Source of the DNA: Opitutales bacterium
GTDB lineage: Bacteria > Verrucomicrobiota > Verrucomicrobiia > Opitutales > JAFGAQ01
Reading direction: 5' to 3'
Length of the DNA: 42,633 bases
NCBI GenBank assembly: GCA_022361075.1
Contig: JAKSBQ010000087.1
Span: 1-42,633 of the forward strand
Positions 25,425 through 38,760 of this stretch are shown in pieces; the stretch's first letter is position 1; the number at the start of each line of letters is the position of its first letter. The notes beneath the pieces are model-generated. The model was not told where the DNA came from. It ran no database searches and worked only from the letters and a program-made list of their open reading frames with translations. The translations under genes and the position numbers were made by a program.

Positions 25425-25997
25425 ATGAACCCATCACTAAAAAGCGGACCGGCTTGGTATGCTGTTCAAACGCTCTCTAACCAGGAAGCGAAAGCAAAGA
25501 CCTATCTGGATAAGTTTATTGAAATCGAGGAGATGGGGGACTACGTCTACGATGTTTTGATGCCGACCGAAGTGGTCAGTGAAGTCAAAAACGGGAAGAA
25601 GACCCAACGCACCCGACGTTTCTACCCAGGTTATATTTTCGTGCATATGAAATTGTACGATGACGAGGGTAAGTTAAACCAAAAGGCGTGGTATTTTGTC
25701 CGTGATGCACAGGGAGTGATCAACTTCGTTGGTGGTGAGAATCCAGTTCCACTGCGCAAGGAGGAGATCGATCGTATTCTGCGACAAGTAGAGGAATCGC
25801 AAGGGAAAGAGAAGCCCAAGGTTGAGTTCGAAGTGGGTGAAGAGGTTAAAATCGTGGATGGGCCATTTGTGGATCTCACTGGTAAGGTGGACGAAATGGA
25901 CCCGGAAAATGGAAAGTTAAAAGTATCAGTTTCAATATTCGGCAGATTCACTCCAGTAGAACTCGAGTACTGGCAAGTGGAAAAGCTAGAGGAGTAA
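25425..25997 (+). CDS. nusG: Transcription termination/antitermination factor NusG
   Basis: NusG binds the RNA polymerase clamp and links it to Rho or to the ribosome through S10. The 190-residue product has the NGN domain (AWYAVQTLSNQEAKAKTYL, RRFYPGYIFVHM, GVINFVGG) and a C-terminal KOW domain (about 135-190, with GEEVKIVDGPFVDLTGKV and FGRFTPVELEYWQVEKL). Normal length, directly before rplK. Confidence 0.96.
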   Translation: MNPSLKSGPAWYAVQTLSNQEAKAKTYLDKFIEIEEMGDYVYDVLMPTEVVSEVKNGKKTQRTRRFYPGYIFVHMKLYDDEGKLNQKAWYFVRDAQGVINFVGGENPVPLRKEEIDRILRQVEESQGKEKPKVEFEVGEEVKIVDGPFVDLTGKVDEMDPENGKLKVSVSIFGRFTPVELEYWQVEKLEE

Positions 25998-26006
25998 TAA
26001 CAGTCA

Positions 26007-26432
26007 ATGGCTAAAAAAGTAGTAGGTGAAATTAGGCTTCAGTTGCCCGCCGGTGCTGCCAATCCAGCTCCCCCTGTGGGACCTGCGTTGGGTGCGCAAG
26101 GGGTTAACATCATGGCCTTTTGTAAAGATTTCAATGCAAGAACGAAAGATCAGGCGGGTTTGATTCTTCCTGTGGTGATTAGTGTCTACGCAGACCGATC
26201 ATTTAGTTTCATTCTTAAGTCACCCCCGGCGGCAGTTCTTCTTAAGAAGGCTGCAGGTATCGCCAAGGGTTCCGCCGTTCCTAATCGGGATAAGGTAGGT
26301 AAAGTTACCCGCAAACAAATCGCGGAAATCGTTGAGACCAAGAAGAATGACCTCAACGCGACCGACGAGGAGCAAGCGATTAAGATCATCATGGGCACTG
26401 CGCGTAGCATGGGCCTTGAAGTAATCGACTAA
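26007..26432 (+). CDS. rplK: 50S ribosomal protein L11
   Basis: L11 forms the GTPase-associated centre and is needed for RelA activation. The 141-residue product has the Pro-rich N-domain ([34 protein letters not shown]) and the RNA-binding C-domain ending [10 protein letters not shown]. Family length. It starts 9 bases after nusG. Confidence 0.97.
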   Translation: MAKKVVGEIRLQLPAGAANPAPPVGPALGAQGVNIMAFCKDFNARTKDQAGLILPVVISVYADRSFSFILKSPPAAVLLKKAAGIAKGSAVPNRDKVGKVTRKQIAEIVETKKNDLNATDEEQAIKIIMGTARSMGLEVID

Positions 26433-26451
26433 GAAGCGGGAGGCATAAGAA

Positions 26452-27144
26452 ATGGCAACAATTAGTAAAAGAATAAAGCAAGCTCGTGAAGCTGCTGATC
26501 TCACCGCAACTTACACTATCGATGAGGCGGTCGGGATTCTTAACAAGTTTCCCGCAGCAAAGTTCGACGAAACTGTTGAGATTTCAGCGGTTTTGGGCGT
26601 CGATCCGAAGCAAAGTAACCAAATGGTGCGTGGCACAGTATCTCTTCCACATGGTAGTGGTAAGAAAGTGTCTGTCGTTGTTTTCACCGAAAATGCCCAG
26701 GAAGCACTTGATGCAGGAGCGGACCACGCGGGCTTGGAAGACATCATCGCGAAGATTCAGGAAGGTTGGCTCGACTTCGACGTGGCAGTTGCGACCACCA
26801 AGGCGATGGCGAAAGTTAAGCCCGTCGCTCGTGTGCTTGGTCCACGTGGGTTGATGCCAAATCCGAAATCTGGAACTGTAACTGACGACGTTGCAACGGC
26901 GATTAAGGCGGTTAAGGCGGGTCGTGTGGAGTTCAAGATGGACAAATCTGCAAATGTTGCGATCACCGTCGGAAAACGCTCTTTCGAGAAAGACGCTTTG
27001 ATTGAGAACCTTAAGGAAGCACTTGACGTGTTGGTGAAAGCCAAGCCTGAGGTTTACAAAGGCAGATTTATCAATGCTGTCACTATCAGCTCCACCATGA
27101 GTCCCGGAGTTAAAATCGCACTCAGCGAGTTATCCGCTTCATAA
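26452..27144 (+). CDS. rplA: 50S ribosomal protein L1
   Basis: L1 forms the mobile stalk that moves deacylated tRNA out of the E site; in E. coli it also represses its own operon. The 230-residue product shows [32 protein letters not shown], then [17 protein letters not shown] (about residues 126-142), and the C-terminal [17 protein letters not shown]. Normal length. Confidence 0.97.
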   Translation: MATISKRIKQAREAADLTATYTIDEAVGILNKFPAAKFDETVEISAVLGVDPKQSNQMVRGTVSLPHGSGKKVSVVVFTENAQEALDAGADHAGLEDIIAKIQEGWLDFDVAVATTKAMAKVKPVARVLGPRGLMPNPKSGTVTDDVATAIKAVKAGRVEFKMDKSANVAITVGKRSFEKDALIENLKEALDVLVKAKPEVYKGRFINAVTISSTMSPGVKIALSELSAS

Positions 27145-27169
27145 CTGAATAAACCAAAGGTATACAGTC

Positions 27170-27685
27170 ATGAGACCCGAAAAGAAATATTTAGTACAAG
27201 AAGTATCTGATCGTCTGAAAGAATCAGATTATATGTTTCTGACCAATTACTACCGCATCACCGTTTCCGAGACCGCAGAGTTGAGGGCGAAACTTGCGGA
27301 ACAAGAGGCAGAATTTCACGTTGTTAAAAACACCATCCTTCAGCAAGCGGCTAAGAGTTTGGACTTGCCTGAGCTGGATGAGATGCTTGATGGACCGATC
27401 GCTGTTGTTTCCGGAGGACGTAATCCTTCTGAAGTTGCGAAGATCCTTCAGAAATTTCACCAAGACAAGGAAAAGGTAGAGATCAAAGGTGGAGCTTTGG
27501 GCGAACGTTTGCTCACTCCTGATGAGATCGATGCACTTTCCAAGCTTCCATCACTGGACTCGCTACGAGCTCAACTTATTGGTCTGCTCAACACTCCTGC
27601 ACAACAACTTGTGGGTGTCATGAATGCAGTTCCGACTTCAGTTGTAAATGTGCTCAAGGCTTACAGCGACAAGGAGGCTGCGTAA
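27170..27685 (+). CDS. rplJ: 50S ribosomal protein L10
   Basis: L10 anchors L7/L12 dimers to the L11-binding region of the ribosome. The 171-residue product begins MRPEKKYLVQEVSDRLKESDYMFLTNYYRI and has the VVKNTILQQAA helix and DGPIAVV segment. Its C-terminal helix (LIGLLNTPAQQLVGVMNAVPTSVVNVLKAY) holds L12 N-termini. Followed by an unusual 94-base gap before rplL. Confidence 0.95.
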   Translation: MRPEKKYLVQEVSDRLKESDYMFLTNYYRITVSETAELRAKLAEQEAEFHVVKNTILQQAAKSLDLPELDEMLDGPIAVVSGGRNPSEVAKILQKFHQDKEKVEIKGGALGERLLTPDEIDALSKLPSLDSLRAQLIGLLNTPAQQLVGVMNAVPTSVVNVLKAYSDKEAA

Positions 27686-27719
27686 CAATTTTTCAATTAT
27701 TCATTATTAATCACCAAAG

Positions 27720-27765
27720 CCTGCGTTAGGGGAGGTTCTCTTAAATGCCACGAGGCGCTAACAGG
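27720..27765 (+). promoter_or_regulatory. Hairpin enclosing a mini-ORF start before rplL
   Basis: CCT plus GTTAG (27720-27722 and 27725-27729, two-base bulge) pairs with CTAAC plus AGG (27758-27765). The loop holds most of a GGGGAGG ribosome-binding site and an ATG. The rplL ribosome-binding site AAGGAG lies just after the 3' arm. The structure could couple or regulate initiation at rplL. Confidence 0.4.
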
Positions 27766-27777
27766 GCAAGGAGTTAA
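27745..27777 (+). CDS. Putative 10-residue leader peptide [10 protein letters not shown]
   Basis: A 10-codon reading frame ending in TAA two bases before the rplL ATG. It has its own strong Shine-Dalgarno site, GGGGAGG (27729-27735), nine bases before the ATG. This is stronger than most sites in the window, where many genes have none. The last codons contain the rplL ribosome-binding site, so translating the mini-ORF should reload ribosomes on rplL or melt the surrounding hairpin. Three of the ten codons are Arg (CGA, AGG, AGG). Whether the peptide is made cannot be told from sequence. Confidence 0.4.
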   Translation: MPRGANRARS

Positions 27778-27779
27778 AA

Positions 27780-28175
27780 ATGGCAGATATCACAAAAGAA
27801 CAAGTAATCGAATGGTTAAGCGAACAATCCGTGCTTGAAATCGCAGGATTGGTTAAAGAACTCGAGGAGAAGTGGGGCGTAAGTGCAGCAGCACCTGTAG
27901 CCGTAGCCGCTGCTCCTGGTGCAGCCGCAGCAGGCGGTGGAGATGCTGGAGCAGCTGAGGAGAAGACTGAATTTGACGTCATCCTTAAGAGCTTCGGAGG
28001 TAACAAGATCGCAGTGATCAAGGAAGTACGCGGAATTACCGGTTTGGGACTGAAGGAAGCGAAGGAACTCGTAGAGGGCGCTCCAAAACCGATCAAGGAA
28101 GCAACTTCCAAGGACGATGCGGAAGACATCAAGAAAAAGCTCGAAGCTGCTGGCGCAGAAGTCGAGGTCAAGTAA
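27780..28175 (+). CDS. rplL: 50S ribosomal protein L7/L12
   Basis: The multicopy stalk protein that recruits translation GTPases. The 131-residue product has an N-terminal dimerisation domain (about residues 1-33), an Ala/Gly/Val-rich hinge (about 37-62) and a globular C-domain. That domain shows [24 protein letters not shown] and [20 protein letters not shown]. The hinge is a little longer than in E. coli (121 residues in total). An AAGGAG site lies just before the start. Confidence 0.96.
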   Translation: MADITKEQVIEWLSEQSVLEIAGLVKELEEKWGVSAAAPVAVAAAPGAAAAGGGDAGAAEEKTEFDVILKSFGGNKIAVIKEVRGITGLGLKEAKELVEGAPKPIKEATSKDDAEDIKKKLEAAGAEVEVK

Positions 28176-28181
28176 GCATTG

Positions 28182-28260
28182 GTAATTTTCCAATTACATT
28201 TCGTATTTACCGAAACCAGTGTTGGTGGCTCAAAAAAGAGCCACTCTTCACTGGGTTTCG
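28182..28260 (+). terminator. Hairpins between rplL and rpoB (attenuator or processing site)
   Basis: A small GTAATT/AATTAC hairpin (28182-28197) is followed by a long one. In the long one CGAAACC and AGTG (28211-28221) pair with CACT and GGTTTCG (28249-28260, one bulged G), and an inner GTGGCTC/GAGCCAC stem (28225-28231 with 28238-28244) has an A-rich loop. Only TTGTTT follows, so termination may be partial. E. coli has an attenuator and an RNase III site at the same place. Confidence 0.6.
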
Positions 28261-28317
28261 TTGTTTAATCCCCTTCACAACCCAGAGTAGTCAAAACTCC
28301 TTTTTACATCCATTATC

Positions 28318-31300
28318 ATGAGTGTTCGTAAAAGCTTCGGAAAGATTAAGGAAGTCATCCAGCCACCTAACCTGATTGAGCATCAGACCAACTCGTTTGA
28401 AGAGTTTCTTCAGAATGACGTGGCTCCTTCTCAGCGTGTAAACAACGGTTTGCAAGCCGTTTTCAATGAAGTATTTCCGATTGAAAGCTACGACGGACGC
28501 TGTGTACTAGAATTTTTGGAGTATCGCCTTACTCCATCTCCTCACTCGGAAAACGATTGTATCCGGGAAGGAATTACATACTCCATCGCACTCCACGTGA
28601 AGCTGCGTCTTCGTGAGGAAGACCAGATCAAGGACGAGGAGATCTACATGGGTGAGCTGCCCATGATGTCCAGTCGTGGAAGTTTCATCATCAATGGCGC
28701 TGAGCGAGTAGTCGTGAACCAACTCCACCGTTCGCCGGGTCTATGTTTTGAAGAAACTGCGCACACCAGTGGTAAGACACTTTATTCATTCCGCATCATT
28801 CCCGATCGAGGAACATGGCTCGAGGTTCAGTTTGACCAAAACGACCTTCTTTACGTTTACCTCGACCGTCGTCGCCGTCGTCGTAAGTTCCTGATTACAA
28901 CTTTGCTCCGAGCGTTCGGATACAGCTCAGATTTCGATATCTTGAACTTGTTCTACGAGCTCCAGGATATGGATATCGATGAGGCGTTGAAGATGGACAA
29001 CGTTTCTAACTTCGTGATCACAGAGGATATCGTAGACACCGAGAAGGGTGTGGTTCTCGCTCGTGCATTTGAGCCATTGACGAAGACGATCATCCGTTCG
29101 TTTGATCGTTCGGGAATTGGTCAGGTTCGTGTAATCGACACCAACGTGGATGACGGTGTGATTATCCGCTGTCTCAAGAAAGACCCGACTCGTAACGAAG
29201 AAGAAGCCCTTAAAGACATTTACAAACGTTTACGCCCGGGTGAACCACCGACAGTGGCAAACGCCCGAGCGCTTCTCAAAAGACTTTTCCAGGATCCAAA
29301 ACGTTACGATTTAGGCCGTGTGGGTCGTTACAAGATCAATCAGAAGCTCCGTTTGGAGACTGATCTCGAAACCCGCACTATTGGTGCGGAGGATATCGTG
29401 GAATCTACTAAATACCTCACTCGTCTGAAAAGAGGCGACGGTTATGTAGACGATATCGACCACCTGGGTAGCCGTCGTATCCGTACCGTCGGAGAGCTTT
29501 TGGCGAATCAGTGTCGTCTTGGGCTCGCCCGCACCGAGCGTTTGGTGCGCGAGCGTATGACTCTTTTCGATCAAAGTATCGACACGATTACCCCGCAGAA
29601 GCTCATTAATGCGAAGGCGTTGACGACTGTAATCCGGGATTTCTTTGCGCGAAGCCAGTTGAGCCAGTTCATGGACCAAATCAACCCGCTAGCGGAGTTA
29701 ACTCACAAACGTCGCCTTTCCGCTCTCGGGCCTGGAGGTTTGAATCGTGAGCGTGCAGGATTTGAAGTGCGTGACGTTCACACTTCTCATTACGGACGTA
29801 TTTGTCCGATTGAGACTCCTGAAGGACCGAACATTGGTTTGATCAATTCTTTCAGCACTTACGCGAGAGTGAACGAGTTTGGATTTATCGAAACTCCCTA
29901 TCGTAAAGTTAAAAACGGAAAGGTTCTGGATGAGGTCGAGTATCTGAATGCCGACCAGGAAGAACCACACACCATCGCTCAGGCAAACTCTGAAATTGGA
30001 AAAGACGGATCACTCGTAGGTAAAGTCACCTGTCGTTACCGTGATGAGGTTTTTGAAACGACTGGAGACCAGGTAAACTACATGGACGTCTCGCCAAAGC
30101 AGTTGGTTTCGATCGCCGCGGGTATCATTCCGTTCCTTGAGCACGATGATGCGAATCGCGCACTCATGGGATCGAACATGCAACGTCAAGGGGTTCCATT
30201 GCTCAAAACTGAGTCTCCTTTCGTAGGAACAGGTATTGAGTCGATCGTAGCAAAGGATTCGAAGACTGTTTGCTGTAGTGACATCGACGGTATCATTGCG
30301 GCAGTAGATTCTCGTCGAATCATCGTTACTGAAGACGGTGAGCTTCCAAAAGGCGCGGACAAGAGTCTCAAGACTGACGCGAAGAAAAATGTTTTTGTTT
30401 ATGAGTTGAGAAAGTTCATGCGCTCAAATGCGGGAACTTGCTTCAACCAACGTCCGATCGTCAACAAAGGACAGCCGGTCAAGAAAGGCGAGGTCATTGC
30501 AGATGGCGCGGCAACCGATGCAGGTGAGCTTGCTCTTGGTCGCAACGTTCTCGTGGCCTTCATGCCTTGGAACGGATACAACTTTGAGGACGCGATCCTT
30601 CTCAGTGAAAAACTCATCAAGGACGACGTTTACACCTCGATCCACATCGAAGAGTTTGAAGTAACTGCTCGTGATACGAAACTCGGACCTGAGGAAATCA
30701 CTTACGATATTCCTAATGTCGGTGAAGAGGCTCTGAAGAACCTGAACCATGACGGTGTCATCCGAGTGGGTGCTGAGGTGAAGCCTGGCGACATTCTCGT
30801 TGGTAAGATCACTCCCAAGAGTGAAACCGAGCTTGCTCCTGAGGAAAAACTGCTTCGTGCGATTTTCGGTGAAAAGGCGGCAGACGTTAAAGATTCCTCT
30901 TTGACGGTCCCATCGGGTTGCACCGGTATCGTGATGGACGTCAAGGTTTCCAGCCGTGTTGATGGTGAGCTTGAGAAACTTTCTCCATCAGATCGCCGTC
31001 GTCAGATCAAGAAGATCAACGAAGAGTTCCGTGCACAAGCGGATAAGAAGCGTGAAGAACTGACTGAGTCACTTTCCAACATTCTTCTGGGTGAAAAGAT
31101 TCCATTAGATGTTCGTAATTCTGACACCGGAGAGGTGATCATTCCTGCGAATCGCAAGATCACCAAGACCCTCTTGCGTCGCCTATCTGCAGTTTCCAAG
31201 CACATCGAAATCGATCCGTCACCAGTCCGTATCAAAGTGATGGAGATTGTTCGTAATTTCCAAAGCAAGTTCGACGAACTTGATAGCGAACGTGAGCGCA

Positions 31301-32091
31301 AGATCGAGTCGGTTGAGCGTGGCGACAGCATTGACCAGGGCGTGATCAAGAACGTTAAGGTTTACATTGCGACCAAGCGTAAGATTCAGGTTGGTGACAA
31401 AATGGCAGGCCGCCACGGAAATAAGGGGGTTGTCGCTAAAATCGTTCCTGAGGAAGACATGCCTTTCCTCGACGATGGCACTCCGATCGAAATCTGTTTG
31501 AATCCACTAGGGGTTCCTTCGCGAATGAACGTGGGTCAGGTTCTTGAAACTCACCTTGGTTGGGCGTGTAAGAAGCTCGGAATCAAGGTGGCGACTCCGG
31601 TTTTCGACGGTATTTCTGAGAAAGACGTTCGTGGTTATCTGACTGAGGCAGGGTTGCCTGAAAGTGGTAAAGCCTACCTCTACGACGGTTGCACAGGTGA
31701 ACGTTACGACCAGCGTGTGGTGGTGGGCTACATCTACATGATGAAGCTCAATCACCTTGTTGCTGAGAAGATCCACGCACGTGCGGTCGGACCTTACAGT
31801 TTGATTACCCAACAACCACTGGGCGGTAAAGCGCAGTATGGTGGACAACGTCTCGGTGAGATGGAGGTATGGGCACTCGAAGCTTACGGTGCGGCTTACA
31901 TGCTGCAGGAGTTGTTGACTGTGAAGTCTGACGATGTTCAGGGCCGAACCAAGATTTACGAATCACTCGTGAAGGGGGACCGGAGCCTGGTCGCGGGCAC
32001 TCCGCAATCATTCAATGTTTTGATGAAGGAAATTCAGGGACTCTGTCTGGATATCCGTGTCGAACAGGACGATTTTGATTTTAACGCCTAA
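28318..32091 (+). CDS. rpoB: RNA polymerase subunit beta
   Basis: Beta forms one side of the active-site cleft. The 1257-residue product contains the lobe and protrusion, the rifampicin-pocket segment ([20 protein letters not shown], near residue 445), [42 protein letters not shown]-like [12 protein letters not shown], and the C-terminal [21 protein letters not shown]. It is somewhat shorter than E. coli beta (1342), consistent with lineage-specific insert differences. There is no Shine-Dalgarno site before the ATG. Forms an operon with rpoC, 33 bases downstream. Confidence 0.97.
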   Translation: MSVRKSFGKIKEVIQPPNLIEHQTNSFEEFLQNDVAPSQRVNNGLQAVFNEVFPIESYDGRCVLEFLEYRLTPSPHSENDCIREGITYSIALHVKLRLREEDQIKDEEIYMGELPMMSSRGSFIINGAERVVVNQLHRSPGLCFEETAHTSGKTLYSFRIIPDRGTWLEVQFDQNDLLYVYLDRRRRRRKFLITTLLRAFGYSSDFDILNLFYELQDMDIDEALKMDNVSNFVITEDIVDTEKGVVLARAFEPLTKTIIRSFDRSGIGQVRVIDTNVDDGVIIRCLKKDPTRNEEEALKDIYKRLRPGEPPTVANARALLKRLFQDPKRYDLGRVGRYKINQKLRLETDLETRTIGAEDIVESTKYLTRLKRGDGYVDDIDHLGSRRIRTVGELLANQCRLGLARTERLVRERMTLFDQSIDTITPQKLINAKALTTVIRDFFARSQLSQFMDQINPLAELTHKRRLSALGPGGLNRERAGFEVRDVHTSHYGRICPIETPEGPNIGLINSFSTYARVNEFGFIETPYRKVKNGKVLDEVEYLNADQEEPHTIAQANSEIGKDGSLVGKVTCRYRDEVFETTGDQVNYMDVSPKQLVSIAAGIIPFLEHDDANRALMGSNMQRQGVPLLKTESPFVGTGIESIVAKDSKTVCCSDIDGIIAAVDSRRIIVTEDGELPKGADKSLKTDAKKNVFVYELRKFMRSNAGTCFNQRPIVNKGQPVKKGEVIADGAATDAGELALGRNVLVAFMPWNGYNFEDAILLSEKLIKDDVYTSIHIEEFEVTARDTKLGPEEITYDIPNVGEEALKNLNHDGVIRVGAEVKPGDILVGKITPKSETELAPEEKLLRAIFGEKAADVKDSSLTVPSGCTGIVMDVKVSSRVDGELEKLSPSDRRRQIKKINEEFRAQADKKREELTESLSNILLGEKIPLDVRNSDTGEVIIPANRKITKTLLRRLSAVSKHIEIDPSPVRIKVMEIVRNFQSKFDELDSERERKIESVERGDSIDQGVIKNVKVYIATKRKIQVGDKMAGRHGNKGVVAKIVPEEDMPFLDDGTPIEICLNPLGVPSRMNVGQVLETHLGWACKKLGIKVATPVFDGISEKDVRGYLTEAGLPESGKAYLYDGCTGERYDQRVVVGYIYMMKLNHLVAEKIHARAVGPYSLITQQPLGGKAQYGGQRLGEMEVWALEAYGAAYMLQELLTVKSDDVQGRTKIYESLVKGDRSLVAGTPQSFNVLMKEIQGLCLDIRVEQDDFDFNA

Positions 32092-32124
32092 GAACAGCAG
32101 AGCGGGCAAACCTTTTTACAAAAT

Positions 32125-36237
<4,113 letters not shown>

Positions 36238-36255
36238 CTGAGTAAATAAACTTTA

Positions 36256-36425
36256 GGATCCCTGCGGTGTTCGACCACAAGGTATCTTTTCCTATGTTAC
36301 ATGATTAAGGGTTTTGACCTCTTTCATTTGAAGTCCCGCCGTAAATCGGAAGGCTGATAGTGAAAGAGAAATTCCCACTTTGTGAGGAACGGGTTAAGAA
36401 CCGCCAGCGGCATTCGCGGAGATCC
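36256..36425 (+). ncRNA. ssrS: 6S RNA (SsrS) candidate
   Basis: 6S RNA mimics an open promoter and sequesters housekeeping RNA polymerase in stationary phase. This 170-base stretch has the expected architecture. The closing stem GGATCCCTGCG/CGCGGAGATCC has one mismatch and one G-U pair. The typical 5' GGTGTTCG faces 3' GCGGCAT, closely like the ends of E. coli 6S RNA. A small hairpin CGGGTT-AAG-AACCG lies in the 3' side of the central bubble. A terminal stem CTCTTTCA/TGAAAGAG (36319-36326 with 36361-36368) caps the rod. A promoter ends just before it and a strong terminator follows. The sequence has no coding potential. Confidence 0.7.
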
Positions 36426-36436
36426 TATTCTTTTTG

Positions 36437-36482
36437 AAACCTGAAATAAGGCGACTAGAGTTCGTCGTATTTCAGGTTTTTT
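36437..36482 (+). terminator. Rho-independent terminator of rpoC/6S RNA
   Basis: AAACCTGAAATA (36437-36448) pairs perfectly with TATTTCAGGTTT (36468-36479), with an inner CGAC/GTCG stem, and six T follow (36477-36482). This is the best terminator in the window. The last codons and stop of the convergent pyrophosphohydrolase gene lie inside it. Confidence 0.88.
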
Positions 36483-36799
36483 CCTTTGGCATCCTCGACC
36501 GGATATTTTTTTCGGTTTTGTTCGAGTTTTTCCTGAATGACTTTCTCCAGATCAATATCGAGAACATCGACCAGATCCAGGAGGTAGATCGCGATGTCAG
36601 CGATTTCCTGTTCGATCTGATCTCTTTTCTTTTTGGATACATCGTCGACCTCGGCCGGATTTTTCCAAAGATAAATTTCCTGGAGTTCGGAGGCTTCGAT
36701 CGAAAGCGCGGACGCAAGATCCTTTGGATTGTGAAATTGTCGCCAATCTCGGTCCTCGCAGAACGTGCGAATTTCTTCCATGATCTTGTCGTAATTCAT
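36455..36799 (-). CDS. MazG-like nucleotide pyrophosphohydrolase
   Basis: A 114-residue all-alpha NTP pyrophosphohydrolase of the short MazG/RS21-C6 type, which hydrolyses (d)NTPs such as modified or dCTP-like nucleotides to monophosphates. The magnesium-binding pattern is visible: EASELQEIYLW (about residues 36-46, ExxE type) and QEIADIAIYLLDLVD (about 64-78, ExxD type). FHNPKDLASALSIEA is also typical. It lies 15 bases after rlmB and probably shares its transcript. Its 3' end overlaps the rpoC/6S terminator. Confidence 0.88.
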   Translation of the reverse strand: MNYDKIMEEIRTFCEDRDWRQFHNPKDLASALSIEASELQEIYLWKNPAEVDDVSKKKRDQIEQEIADIAIYLLDLVDVLDIDLEKVIQEKLEQNRKKYPVEDAKGKNLKYDEL

Positions 36800-36814
36800 A
36801 GTGGTAGGGGTCGA

Positions 36815-37564
36815 TTATCTTCTTCCTTCGAATTTGCGGGTCCTCCACGTTTCGTAAAGCACGATTGCCGAAGCAACTGATGCATTTAGGGAGTCGATCT
36901 TTCCCTTCATTGGAATTTCCACCAGAAAATCACAGGTGTCTCTTACCAGTCGACTCATCCCTGGGCCTTCGCTTCCGATGACGATCACATTCGGACCTCC
37001 GAGGTCTGTTTCATCAAAAGATTTAGAATTTGGGTCTGCCTGCACTCCGGTTACCCAAAGATTGCGCTTTTTGAGCTGATTCAGCGTTTGTGTGAGGTTG
37101 GAAACCTTCGCCACAAGCGTGTGCTCAGTTGCTCCGACAGAAGCTTTCACCACCGCTGGTGTGATGTCCGACTGGCGCTGATTGGGGATGATGATACCGT
37201 GGACTCCTACCGATTCCGCTGTGCGGATGATTGCGCCCAGGTTGTGGGGATCTTCTAGATGATCAAATGCGATCAGAAAGGGATCTTCACCTCGTTCTTC
37301 TGCCAGTGCCAGCATGTCTCCTACATCGACAAGAGGGTAATTGGTGGTCTCCAGCATCATGCCCTGATGGTTGATCCCCTTGGCATCCATCTTCTTTCGA
37401 GGCATGCGATCAATACCCAGACTGTTTGCACGCGCGAGACTGAAGATTTCGTTGACGATTGGGCTGTTGTCGAGTTTCTCCGCGACGATGAGGCGATAGG
37501 ATTTTCGTCGTCCGGCAATCAGACATTCACGGATCGCGTTTCTGCCATAAAGAATTTCACCCAT
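36815..37564 (-). CDS. rlmB: 23S rRNA 2'-O-ribose methyltransferase (RlmB/TrmH family)
   Basis: A SpoU-type knotted methyltransferase of 249 residues. It has an N-terminal substrate-binding domain (GRNAIRECL, residues 6-14) and the three SpoU motifs: LEDPHNLGAIIRTAES, VIVIGSEGPGMSRLV and IPMKGKIDSLNASVASAIVLYE. The RlmB subfamily, which methylates G2251 in the P loop of 23S rRNA, fits best by length and domain layout. TrmH-like tRNA methylation cannot be excluded. Divergent from ppiC. Confidence 0.88.
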   Translation of the reverse strand: MGEILYGRNAIRECLIAGRRKSYRLIVAEKLDNSPIVNEIFSLARANSLGIDRMPRKKMDAKGINHQGMMLETTNYPLVDVGDMLALAEERGEDPFLIAFDHLEDPHNLGAIIRTAESVGVHGIIIPNQRQSDITPAVVKASVGATEHTLVAKVSNLTQTLNQLKKRNLWVTGVQADPNSKSFDETDLGGPNVIVIGSEGPGMSRLVRDTCDFLVEIPMKGKIDSLNASVASAIVLYETWRTRKFEGRR

Positions 37565-37651
37565 GGGCTAATAGCTAAGTGAGATTACGGGCCGGATCAA
37601 AATTAAATTAGGATCTTGCCAATGTTTGGGGTTATTGAGGACACTGGTCCC

Positions 37652-37930
37652 ATGATCGCAAAAGCAAGACACATACTCGTAAAAACTGAAGACGAATGTA
37701 ATGACCTAAAGACCCGCATCGAAGGGGGAGAGGACTTCGCAGAAGTTGCCAAGAAAGTTTCACTCTGTCCATCAGGTGCTCGTTCGGGAGGAGATCTAGG
37801 ATCTTTCGGCCCAGGGCAAATGGTGAAAGAATTTGATACCGTCGTTTTCAACGAAGCAGTAGGTGTGGTCCACGGTCCGGTGCAGACTCAATTTGGCTAT
37901 CATCTGATCGAGATCACCGAACGAGGGTAG
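37652..37930 (+). CDS. ppiC: Parvulin-type peptidyl-prolyl isomerase
   Basis: A single-domain parvulin of 92 residues, close in size and sequence pattern to E. coli PpiC. Motifs: ARHILVKTED (residues 4-13), FAEVAKKVSLCPSG, GGDLGSFGPGQMVKEFD, VFNEAVG and QFGYHLIEI. The start at 37652 matches the family N-terminus and has a GAGG site upstream; starts at 37616 or 37622 would add unrelated residues. No signal peptide, so it is cytoplasmic. Confidence 0.9.
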   Translation: MIAKARHILVKTEDECNDLKTRIEGGEDFAEVAKKVSLCPSGARSGGDLGSFGPGQMVKEFDTVVFNEAVGVVHGPVQTQFGYHLIEITERG

Positions 37931-37955
37931 TAATCAGTGTATCAAATGGCAATAT

Positions 37956-38372
37956 TTATGCATTTTCATCGTTATCACTATTCTTTCGACGATTGATCGC
38001 ATACGCGTATCCACCTCCAAAGCCTCCTCCAATCAATGCGACCATTTTTAGGATCTCAAAAACTACATCTTTATGGTCTAAGAACAATGCGACTCCCAGA
38101 ATAACGATTAAAAGCAAGATAAGGATGAAGATAAACCATTGGTTTCTGTTCCTGTCGCGAGAAACGTGTTGCCACAGTTGTCTTTGATTTTCTGATTGAG
38201 CTTTTAATGATTCGAGCGCGAATTCGTGAGATGTATCTATTTCTTTTTCTGAAATTCTCAGTTTTTCTTTTTCAACTTCTTGCTGTTGCAATTGATAACT
38301 AATGAACTGCTCGAAGAATTCTGGAGTATGAACCTCTTCAACTTGTTCAGGTAATTCCTCTTCCTCACTCAT
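37956..38372 (-). CDS. Small membrane protein of unknown function
   Basis: A 138-residue protein that I do not recognise. Residues 1-25 are acidic (SEEEELPEQVEEV), residues 25-72 are predicted coiled coil with many Gln and Glu, and then two hydrophobic helices lie at about 78-97 (FIFILILLLIVILGVALFL) and 105-125 (Gly-rich, GGGFGGGYAYA). The layout recalls DUF2335-like two-helix proteins, but the match is by layout only. The start codon overlaps the stop of the upstream 67-residue gene (TAATG), so the two form a unit. Confidence 0.65.
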   Translation of the reverse strand: MSEEEELPEQVEEVHTPEFFEQFISYQLQQQEVEKEKLRISEKEIDTSHEFALESLKAQSENQRQLWQHVSRDRNRNQWFIFILILLLIVILGVALFLDHKDVVFEILKMVALIGGGFGGGYAYAINRRKNSDNDENA

Positions 38373-38575
38373 TAATCAACAAGCTTTAAAGTTTTATAAG
38401 ATACTTCTACTTTTCCGTAATCGTTTAGTCTTCCTAGTTGGGGAGGGATAACTCTTACGGATTTTATATTATCTCTTTCGGTTGTATAGACTTCCACGAA
38501 CTTTTTAGGTGTGAGTTGCTGCTGACGTACCGGTATCTTTACCCTAGGCAGGCTAGAATTTAGTTGTGTTGTCAT
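38372..38575 (-). CDS. Small protein of unknown function paired with a membrane protein
   Basis: A 67-residue, basic protein with no recognised domain (MTTQLNSSLPRVKIPVRQQQ at the start, EVSYKTLKLVD at the end). It has no signal peptide or membrane segment. Its TAA overlaps the ATG of the downstream membrane protein, showing translational coupling and arguing that both are real genes. The region is AT-richer than the ribosomal genes. A TTGACA (38620-38625, minus strand) lies 45 bases upstream, but no convincing -10 is seen. Confidence 0.55.
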   Translation of the reverse strand: MTTQLNSSLPRVKIPVRQQQLTPKKFVEVYTTERDNIKSVRVIPPQLGRLNDYGKVEVSYKTLKLVD

Positions 38576-38760
38576 AATCGTAACAGGAGCTTTTTTAGCA
38601 CTTAGAAATATTTTAAAAATGTCAACTCATACAATATAACGAATATAAAGTGATTTTGAATCTGAACTACCATTATTTTCGGAACATTTTGCGTACCAGA
38701 ACATAAAAGAAAGATGGATTTTTGGAGAACCTTGGCGGATTTAGTCAGAAAGTATTAAAC

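Noticed and set aside
29640-29730. Possible rifampicin-resistance signature in RpoB (Ile and Ala at positions equivalent to E. coli 518 and 522)
   Set aside because: These residues are outside the strongest resistance positions or are conservative; Asp516, His526 and Ser531 equivalents are unchanged. No resistance is claimed.
36256-36425. Riboswitch (for example cobalamin-type) reading of the structured region after rpoC
   Set aside because: No regulated gene follows on the plus strand and the core motifs of known riboswitches are absent; the end-closing stem and inner ends fit 6S RNA better.
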